From JAWKSY01 sp041402125 (GTDB lineage Bacteria > Planctomycetota > GCA-002687715 > DRQF01), in NCBI GenBank assembly GCA_041402125.1, contig JAWKSY010000020.1, forward strand, positions 28,684 to 92,683: a stretch of DNA of 64,000 nucleotides. The letters are read 5' to 3'. Position 1 is the stretch's first letter. Every line of letters starts with the position of its first letter. A program made the translations under genes and the position numbers. Shown piece by piece: positions 58,426 to 64,000 of this stretch. The notes below the pieces were generated by a model. It was not told the origin of the DNA and ran no database searches. It worked only from the letters and a program-made list of their open reading frames with translations.

Positions 58426-59501
58426 ATCAGGACCTCGACCGCATCGTCGAGCGCGCGTCCGCGCACGTCGCGGTGGCGGATGACGCCGCGGTGGTCGATC
58501 AGGAAGACCGCGGGCCAGGTCCGGATCTGCCAGGCGGTGGAGATGGGGCCGTGGATCCCGCCGTCGAAGAACGACCGCCAGTTGATCTTCTGCTCCGCGA
58601 TGCTCTTCCGCAGCGCCGCGCGATCGGGATCGCTGTTGACGCCCAGCAGGACGAAGGGGCGTCCTTCATGTCGGGTCACGAGCGACCGCTCGCGGGGGAC
58701 CATCGCCCGGCAGGGCGTTCACCAGTCGCCCCAGAAGCTGAGCAGGACGACCTTGCCGCGGTGTTCGGAGAGGGTGAGCGGCCGATCGTCGACGTCGCGA
58801 CCGCGGATGTCGGGGGCCTCGCGTCCGACCGCGAGGTGGCGGAGGGCGAAGAGTTCCCGCGCCGCGAGCTCGCCGAAGGTGCCTCCGGCGCGTCGGACTC
58901 CGGCGAAATCGCGTTCGAGCTCGACGAGGAGCGCCTCGCCGCGGGCGGGGTCGCCGTCGATCCCGAACTCGAGCCGCGAGAGGGCGTAGATCGCCTCGGC
59001 CCGGATCCGTCGCGACGAGGACTTGCGGCGGAGGGCGCGGCAGATCTCCGCCGCGCGGGGTTCGGCGCGGTAGTGCATGAGGGGAAACAGCGCCGCCAGT
59101 CCGTCGTCGCCGGCGTGCCCGACGGCGAGGCGCTCGAGCGCGGCGGCCGCGTCGGGTCCGCTTCCGCCCTCGCGGTAGACCCAGAGCGTCTCGTCGAGGA
59201 GCGAGGGCGTCGCCGGCGCCCGTCGGAGCGCCGCCCACGCGCGCGCCGCGTAGCCGAGGGGATCGGGGCGCCCGGAGACCGCGAAGCGGTCCCGCTCGGG
59301 CCCCGGCGGCAGGGCGGTGAGCCGCGCGAGGTAGTCCTTCCGCGCCGCGTCGAAGGACGTGATCACCTCGCGGGCCTCGGCCTCGGCGCGCCGCGTGACC
59401 TCGGTCGGCGGCGCCTCCTCGCGTCCGCGCGGCGTTTCCGTCTGGGGGGCGGCCGCGGCGGCCGTCGAGAGGATCAGGACGAGGGCGGCGAGACGCGACA
59501 T
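58377..59501 (-). CDS. TlpA-like thioredoxin-fold protein, candidate selenoprotein (in-frame TGA = Sec261)
   Basis: The reading frame is 375 codons with one in-frame TGA at 58719-58721. Before it lie a signal peptide (residues 1-19), a helical domain, and a thioredoxin fold to FWGDW; after it TPCRAMVPRERSLV continues, with ALIGVNSD-like LLGVNSDPDRAALRKSIAEQKINWRSFFDGG, the cis-proline strand IRTWPAVFLIDHRGVIRHR and a short tail. The normal motif is WCxPC, so TGA replaces the first Cys, giving WUTPC. A hairpin with loop GGUC lies downstream (58677-58694). Alternatives are a nonsense mutation or a base error. A -10-like TAGACT is at 59532-59537 on this strand. Confidence 0.75.
58677..58694 (-). 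promoter_or_regulatory. Putative bacterial SECIS hairpin
   Basis: On the minus strand, 31 bases after the TGA, CGCGAGC (58694-58688) pairs with GCUCGUG (58683-58677) through seven pairs, one G-U, closing the tetraloop GGUC. The E. coli fdhF SECIS has the same GGUC apical loop, with its GU contacting SelB. An outer GGUC/GACC pairing (58701-58698 with 58677-58674) is possible. Confidence 0.5.
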
Positions 59502-59539
59502 CGGGGGACTCCGGCCGGAAGCTTCCGGACCAGTCTATC

Positions 59540-60430
59540 TCACCTCGCGCCCGGATCTCCGAGACGCGCGAAGACGGCCTCGGCCAGCGTCTCGGCCGCC
59601 TCCGGCGCGTGGCGGAAGAAGAGCGACGGTTCGACGAGCTCGAGCTCGTTGAGCCGCCAGCTCGCCTCGTGCCGGAGGAGATCGACCCGGGCGTAGAGGG
59701 CGTCCGCCGCGTCCGCCGCCGACAGGACCCGGGCGGCGAGCGCGACGATCTCGTCGTCGAGGGGGTGGCGCTCGTCGTGGGCCGCGAAGTCGTCCTGCAC
59801 GCGCCAGTCGCCGGGTCGCGGCACCTTGCGGACGGCGTGGGTCGGGCGACCCTCGACGAGGATGACCGAGATCTCGCCCTCGGTCTCGACGGTCTCGAGG
59901 TAGGGCTGGACGAGCACGGCGCCGCGGGCGGCCGCGGCGCGGAAGAGGCGCGCCGCGGCGCGGAGGGAGCCGTCGCCGGGCGCGAAGGGGACGGTCAGCT
60001 CCGAGCTCGCGCCGAGGGCCGGCTTGAGGAAGCCGCGGCTCCAGCCGCGCTCCTCGAGGCAGGCCGCCAGGTCCGGCGTCTCGGCGTCGCGGGGAAACCA
60101 GAGCGTCGGGACGACGGGGACGCCCGCCGCCTCGAGCCGCGCGAGGTAGCGCTTGTCGACGTTCTCCCGGACGAGCCGGCCCGGGTTGTGGAGGAGCGTC
60201 CGCCGTTCGACCTCGTCGATCCAGGCCAGGAAGGCCTCGCGTCGCCCCGTGTAGTCCCAGGTCGAGCGGAGCAGGCAGAGATCGAAGGCGGACCAGTCCG
60301 TCTCCGAGTCCCAGGGTCGGGTCTCGACCCGGGCGCCGCGTCGTTCGAGCGCCGCGGCGAGGACGAGGTCGTCCCGTTCGGACGACGGGAGGCCGCGGTA
60401 GCTGGCGAGGACGATTCGAGCCGTGCGCAT
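59540..60430 (-). CDS. ATP-grasp domain protein, RimK/DcsG-like
   Basis: The 296-residue cytosolic protein has the ATP-grasp layout: an N-terminal DDLVLAAALERRGARVETRPWD preATP-grasp region, RGFLKPALGASSELTVPF for the nucleotide-binding lysine and loop, VLVQPYLETVETEGEISVILVEG, and DALYARVDLL...LNELELVEPSLFF with metal-binding Asp and Asn-Glu. This is the cycloserine-ligase/glutathione-synthase-like group. The substrate is unknown. It is transcribed in the same direction as the TlpA-like gene and lies about 40 bases upstream. Confidence 0.8.
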   Translation of the reverse strand: MRTARIVLASYRGLPSSERDDLVLAAALERRGARVETRPWDSETDWSAFDLCLLRSTWDYTGRREAFLAWIDEVERRTLLHNPGRLVRENVDKRYLARLEAAGVPVVPTLWFPRDAETPDLAACLEERGWSRGFLKPALGASSELTVPFAPGDGSLRAAARLFRAAAARGAVLVQPYLETVETEGEISVILVEGRPTHAVRKVPRPGDWRVQDDFAAHDERHPLDDEIVALAARVLSAADAADALYARVDLLRHEASWRLNELELVEPSLFFRHAPEAAETLAEAVFARLGDPGAR

Positions 60431-60458
60431 GGGGGCGTGTTGCCGAGTGCGGGCGTCG

Positions 60459-62723
60459 ATGTCAAGCTCGGCCCCGATGTCCGTCTCCCGCCCCCGATTC
60501 GCCCTGCGGCGCGCCGTCGCGCTCCTCCTGCTGGCCGCGCTCGGACTGGGCGCCTGGTCCGGCGTCGCCTCGGCCGGCTGGATCTGGGACGACGATCAGT
60601 ACCTGCGCGACAACCGACTCCTCGACTCGATGGCGGGACTCGAACGGGTCTGGACCGAGCCCCGCGCGACGCCGCAGTACTACCCGCTGGTCTTCACGAG
60701 CTTCGCGCTGGAGAGGCGCCTCTTCGGCCCCGCGCCGCTCTCGCACCACGTCGTGAACGCGCTGCTGCACCTCGTCGCGGCGCTGTTCCTCTGGCGGATC
60801 CTCGCCCGGCTCCGCGCCCCCGCGCCCTGGCTGGCCGCGGCGCTCTTCCTCGTGCACCCGGTGCAGGCGGAGTCCGTGGCCTGGATCACCGAGCGGAAGA
60901 ACGTGCTCTCCCTCGCGCTGGCACTCGCGTCCCTCGACCTCTGGATCGGGTTCCGGGGCCTCGATCGCGAGGAGGACTCCGCGCGGCGCTGGCCGCTCTA
61001 CGCGGGGGCGCTCGCCCTCTACGCCGCGGCGCTCCTCGCGAAGTCCGTCGCCTGCGCCGCGCCGGCCGCGGCCCTCCTGCTCGTGTACTGGCGGCGGGGT
61101 CGGATCGGCGCGCGCGATCTCCGCGATCTCGCGCCCTGGCTCTGGCTCGGAGCGGCGCAGGGACTCCTCACCGCGCGTCTCGAACGCGACCACGTCGGGG
61201 CGGTGGGAGAGGAGTGGGGACTGGGCGCCCTCGAGCGACTGACCGTCGCGGGACGCGGGCTCGTCGTGCACCTGGAGCACCTCCTCCGGCCCGACCGGCT
61301 CTCGTTCAACTACCCGCGCGTGCTGCCCGATCCGGGACTCGCGAGCTCGTGGATCGCGCCCCTCGGCGTGCTCGTCGCCTTCGGGCTGCTCTGGGGCCTC
61401 CGCCGCCGGATCGGCCGGGGTCCCTTCGTCGTCGCGTCGACCTTCGCCGGCGCCCTCGTGCCCGCGCTCGGCTTCTTCGACGTCTATCCCTTCCGCTACG
61501 CCTTCGTGGCCGACCACTTCGGCTACCACGCGACGCCCGCGGCGGCGGCCGCCGCCGCCGCGCTCCTGGGCGGGCGCCGGCGCGGCCTCGGGCGCGTGGT
61601 CGTCGCCGGTCTCGTGCTCGTCGTTCTCGTCCTGCTCACGCGGGAGCGGGTCCCCGCCTTCCGGGACGAGGAGACGCTCTGGCGCGACACGCTCGCCGCG
61701 CACGCCGGATCGGGCCTCGCGCTGCACAACCTCGGTCTGCTCCGCTTCGAGGCGGGTGATCTCGGCGAGGCCGAGGCGCTCCTCCGCCGGGCCGCCGCGA
61801 CGGGGCTCGACCGCGATCGCGTCCTGCGCCACCTCTCGCTCGTCCTCACCGCCGCGGGCCGCCCCGACGAGGCCCTCGCGACGGCGGAGGAGGCGCGCGC
61901 GCTCGGCGGCGACGATCCGGAGGGCGAGGTGGCCGTGGCGTCCGTGCTCCTCGCGCTCGAACGGCCGCGCGAGGCCCTCGCCGCCGTCGATCGCGCCCTC
62001 GCTCGCGACTCCGGGCACGCCCTCGCGATGGAGAAGCGCGCGCTCGCGCTCCATGCGCTCGGCCGGGAAGGCGAGGCCTGGCAGGCGGCGGAGGCGGCGA
62101 TCCGGCTCGATCCGGAGCGGGCCGGCGCCTGGACCAATCTCGGCCTCCTCCGCTCGCGGAGCGGCGACCGCGCCCGCGCGATCGAGGCCTTCCGTCGCGC
62201 CCTCGCTCTCGAGCCCGGGCTGCTCGCGCCCCGGTTGAACCTCGCGCAGACGCTTCTCGCGACGGGGGACGCCGCCGCGGCCGAGGCGGAGGCGGGACGC
62301 GCGCTCGCGACGCATCCCGCCTCCGCCGAGGCGCGCTGGCTGCGGGCGCGCGCGCGCCGGGCGCTCGGGGACGACGACGGCGCGGCCCGGGAGCTCGGCC
62401 GCCTGCTCGTCCCGGGAGCGCCCCGGCCCCTCGCCCTCGCCGCGCGCGAGGAGCTCGTCGCGCTCGAGATCGGCCGCGGCCGCCTCGAGGCGGCGCGGGC
62501 CGTCCTCGCCGCCGCGCCGGCGCCGCGAGGTCCCGACGAGGAATTCGGGAATGCGCGGATGCGCGCGCGCGTCCTCTTCGCGGGCGGAGACGAGCCCGGC
62601 GCGCGTCGCGCCTTCTCGGAGGGGGCGGGTCCCCGCCGGGAGGCCGCCTGGCGTCGCGCCGGTCATCCGGACCCCTTCGCCGCCTTCATCGCCGGAACCC
62701 TGTCGGAGGATCGTCGTCCGTGA
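60459..62723 (+). CDS. Polytopic membrane protein with TPR tail (TMTC-like)
   Basis: About nine transmembrane helices occupy the first 390 residues, including SAGWIWDDDQYLRDN and HHVVNALLHLVAALFLWRIL, which resemble the O-mannosyltransferase/TMTC family. About seven TPR-like units follow (ALHNLGLLRFEAGDLGEAEALLRRAA, AGAWTNLGLLRSRSGDRARAIEAFRRAL). It may glycosylate secreted proteins or act in assembly. ATG 60459 and ATG 60477 are both possible starts; neither has a good ribosome-binding site. Confidence 0.7.
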   Translation: MSSSAPMSVSRPRFALRRAVALLLLAALGLGAWSGVASAGWIWDDDQYLRDNRLLDSMAGLERVWTEPRATPQYYPLVFTSFALERRLFGPAPLSHHVVNALLHLVAALFLWRILARLRAPAPWLAAALFLVHPVQAESVAWITERKNVLSLALALASLDLWIGFRGLDREEDSARRWPLYAGALALYAAALLAKSVACAAPAAALLLVYWRRGRIGARDLRDLAPWLWLGAAQGLLTARLERDHVGAVGEEWGLGALERLTVAGRGLVVHLEHLLRPDRLSFNYPRVLPDPGLASSWIAPLGVLVAFGLLWGLRRRIGRGPFVVASTFAGALVPALGFFDVYPFRYAFVADHFGYHATPAAAAAAAALLGGRRRGLGRVVVAGLVLVVLVLLTRERVPAFRDEETLWRDTLAAHAGSGLALHNLGLLRFEAGDLGEAEALLRRAAATGLDRDRVLRHLSLVLTAAGRPDEALATAEEARALGGDDPEGEVAVASVLLALERPREALAAVDRALARDSGHALAMEKRALALHALGREGEAWQAAEAAIRLDPERAGAWTNLGLLRSRSGDRARAIEAFRRALALEPGLLAPRLNLAQTLLATGDAAAAEAEAGRALATHPASAEARWLRARARRALGDDDGAARELGRLLVPGAPRPLALAAREELVALEIGRGRLEAARAVLAAAPAPRGPDEEFGNARMRARVLFAGGDEPGARRAFSEGAGPRREAAWRRAGHPDPFAAFIAGTLSEDRRP

Positions 62724-63076
62724 CCCAGGAAACGCTTCCGCTCCCGCCCGAGACCGACGACGCGCTCGAGGTCATCCGCCTCGCCTCGCGCTCGCGACCG
62801 GTGCTCGTCTTCAAGCGGAGTCCCATCTGCCCCGTGAGCTTCGCGGCCGAGGCCGAGTACCGCGCCTTTCTCGGGGACTGGTCCGGCGCACTCGCGACGG
62901 CCGTGATCGACGTCATCGCGGAGCGGCCGCTCGCGCGGGGGCTCACCGCCGCCCTGGGCGTCCGTCACGAGTCGCCCCAGGCGCTCGTCTTCCGTGACGG
63001 CGCCCTGAGCTGGCACGACAGTCACGAGGGGATCGATCGCGAGAGCCTCGGTCGGGCCTGCGCCGCGGCCGGCTGA
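62720..63076 (+). CDS. YtxJ-like bacilliredoxin-family protein
   Basis: The 118-residue protein has RPVLVFKRSPICPVSFAAEAEY, with the single active cysteine of the YtxJ/DUF2847 group (monothiol, thioredoxin-like), and ESPQALVFRDGALSWHDSHEGI. In Bacillus, members of this family reduce bacillithiol-modified proteins. The GTG start overlaps the preceding stop (GTGA), coupling it to the TPR protein. Few such proteins are described outside Firmicutes, so the thiol used here is unknown. Confidence 0.75.
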   Translation: MTQETLPLPPETDDALEVIRLASRSRPVLVFKRSPICPVSFAAEAEYRAFLGDWSGALATAVIDVIAERPLARGLTAALGVRHESPQALVFRDGALSWHDSHEGIDRESLGRACAAAG

Positions 63077-63100
63077 CCCGCCGCCGATCCGCCACGGAAT

Positions 63101-63131
63101 GGGGGCCCGACGGTCGTGCGGTCGGGCCCCC
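63101..63131. terminator. Bidirectional hairpin terminator
   Basis: A perfect 11-bp stem (63101-63111 with 63121-63131) with a 9-base loop and a trailing TTCC lies between the YtxJ-like gene (+) and the convergent secreted-protein gene (-). Confidence 0.75.
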
Positions 63132-63164
63132 TTCCGTTGGCGTCGCCGGAGCCGCGGGGATCGA

Positions 63165-64000
63165 TCAGAAGAGCGACCAGGTCCCGTAGGGCGTGGTGCC
63201 GACGCTTCCGATGTCGAGCGCGGTCCAGATGCCGAGGCCGGGGTTGACGCCCTGCGGCACCAGCTCGGCGAAGGACTCCGGAGGCGTCACGGTGCCGGGC
63301 GTGATGTAGGAGCCGCCGATGGCGGCCGCGAGACCGCCGCCGAGCCCGTCGCTGAAGTTCGTGTCGGTGCCGACGGTGTTGTCGCCGTCGGTGATGCCGA
63401 TCACGAAGTCGTGCGTGTTCGACGTGGCCGGATCCGGGATGAAGCCGGTGTGGTCGAAGGTCAGCGAGTTCGGGCCGAGCGAGCCGAAGGTGACGCTGAA
63501 GTCGCCCGCCGGGTTGCTCGTCGGCCAGTGGTCCTGGTTCTTGTAGTCGACGCGCACCGTGCCGAGGACCATGTCCTCGGTGACCTCGTAGAGGGCGCTG
63601 GTGTTGCTGGTCGAGCCGAGGTCCGACCACGCGACGGCGACCGAGGGGCCGCTCGTGCCGCCGCCCGTGAGGGCGGGGATGCCCGCGAAGAACGAGGTCA
63701 GGCTCTCGTTGTAGTTCTGGGCCGCGTTGCCGAAGCCGATGTAGCCGTGCTGGTTGATGAACAGCGTGGAGTAGGGCGTGTTGTAGAGCGACACCGTCAT
63801 TCCGTTGAGGTTGTGGGTGACGTTGTCCGAGCCGTCCATGTTCGCGATGCCGTAGCTCGTGAAGGTCTGGCCCGTCGGGACGAGCGCAACGGTGCGGGTG
63901 AAGCTCGCGCCGCTGTTGAAGTCGATCTGCACCTGGATGTTGCCCGGCATGATCCCGACCGCCGAGAAGGGCGGCGTGACGATGTCGAGGCCCTCGCCGT
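63165..64000 (-). CDS. Secreted beta-rich protein, partial
   Basis: The gene is open to the right edge; about 278 residues of its C-terminal portion are visible. It is beta-rich and glycine/serine/threonine-rich, with PYSTLFINQHGYIGFGNAAQNYNESL, VAVAWSDLGSTSNTSALYEV and VRVDYKNQDHW, a pattern resembling nidogen-like (NIDO) extracellular domains. TGFIPDPATSNTHDFVIGITDGDNT is Asp-rich and may bind calcium. No signal is visible because the 5' end lies outside. Function is unknown. Confidence 0.6.
   Translation of the reverse strand, partial: GEGLDIVTPPFSAVGIMPGNIQVQIDFNSGASFTRTVALVPTGQTFTSYGIANMDGSDNVTHNLNGMTVSLYNTPYSTLFINQHGYIGFGNAAQNYNESLTSFFAGIPALTGGGTSGPSVAVAWSDLGSTSNTSALYEVTEDMVLGTVRVDYKNQDHWPTSNPAGDFSVTFGSLGPNSLTFDHTGFIPDPATSNTHDFVIGITDGDNTVGTDTNFSDGLGGGLAAAIGGSYITPGTVTPPESFAELVPQGVNPGLGIWTALDIGSVGTTPYGTWSLF

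Noticed and set aside
58719..58721. Ordinary stop or pseudogene for the TlpA-like gene
   Set aside because: The frame continues in phase with conserved thioredoxin sequence, the TGA falls exactly on the active cysteine, and a GGUC-loop hairpin follows; selenocysteine explains all three better, though not proven.

Overview
The window is GC-rich, densely coded bacterial chromosome that looks like Planctomycetota. The inference rests on gene families rather than a marker gene: an ECF sigma factor of the type with an N-terminal HTLQPT-LVH motif, translationally coupled to a Ser/Thr kinase; ThuA-like, sialate O-acetylesterase, SGNH/NPCBM and sulfatase-like proteins; carboxypeptidase-regulatory-like and C-type-lectin secreted proteins; a PA14/beta-helix protein; and a TlpA-type thioredoxin with a helical N-terminal domain. 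No rRNA, tRNA, CRISPR array, transposase or prophage gene was found.

Layout. 1-9 kb: end of an MFS transporter, ThuA-like protein, M28 peptidase lipoprotein, aminotransferase, small membrane protein, SGNH esterase, and an ATP-grasp-like protein on the minus strand. 9.1-9.3 kb: a cluster of REP-like repeats. 9.5-14.5 kb: two tandem paralogues of membrane-anchored carboxypeptidase-regulatory-like proteins, each followed by a hairpin terminator. 14.6-24.2 kb: M28 peptidase (-), three-gene ABC export module (+), Na/Pi cotransporter, transglutaminase, M17 aminopeptidase (-). 24.3-33.1 kb: BtuF-like protein coupled to a DOT1-like methyltransferase, sigma factor coupled to kinase, and Lhr helicase overlapping a Nei/Fpg glycosylase. 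33.1-37.9 kb (-): C-type lectin protein, sialate O-acetylesterase, two membrane coiled-coil proteins. 38.0-42.3 kb: MoxR ATPase, VWA partner, beta-helix/PA14 protein. 42.3-49.1 kb: metallopeptidase-like lipoprotein, PDZ protein, DUF3806-like plus SUI1 pair, membrane sulfatase-like protein, coiled-coil protein with an acidic/basic repeat tail. 49.5-53.1 kb: M48 peptidase lipoprotein and two near-identical secreted paralogues. 53.5-64 kb: DUF1289, secreted protein, NYN-OST-HTH protein, CutC, Kef-type antiporter with an EIIA-like domain, TlpA-like protein, ATP-grasp, TPR membrane protein, YtxJ-like redoxin, and a partial secreted protein.

The most interesting item is the TlpA-like gene at 58377-59501 (-). 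Its reading frame contains one in-frame TGA exactly where the first cysteine of the thioredoxin CxxC motif belongs, the frame continues for another 113 residues of good thioredoxin-fold sequence, and a hairpin with a GGUC apical loop lies 31 nt downstream. This is the signature of a UxxC selenoprotein.

Caution. At least a dozen genes are interrupted by single-nucleotide frameshifts that leave conserved protein on both sides, clustered at 28.3-29.1 kb and 38.1-39.3 kb. These look like assembly errors rather than biology. I annotate such loci as whole genes and give the approximate shift points.
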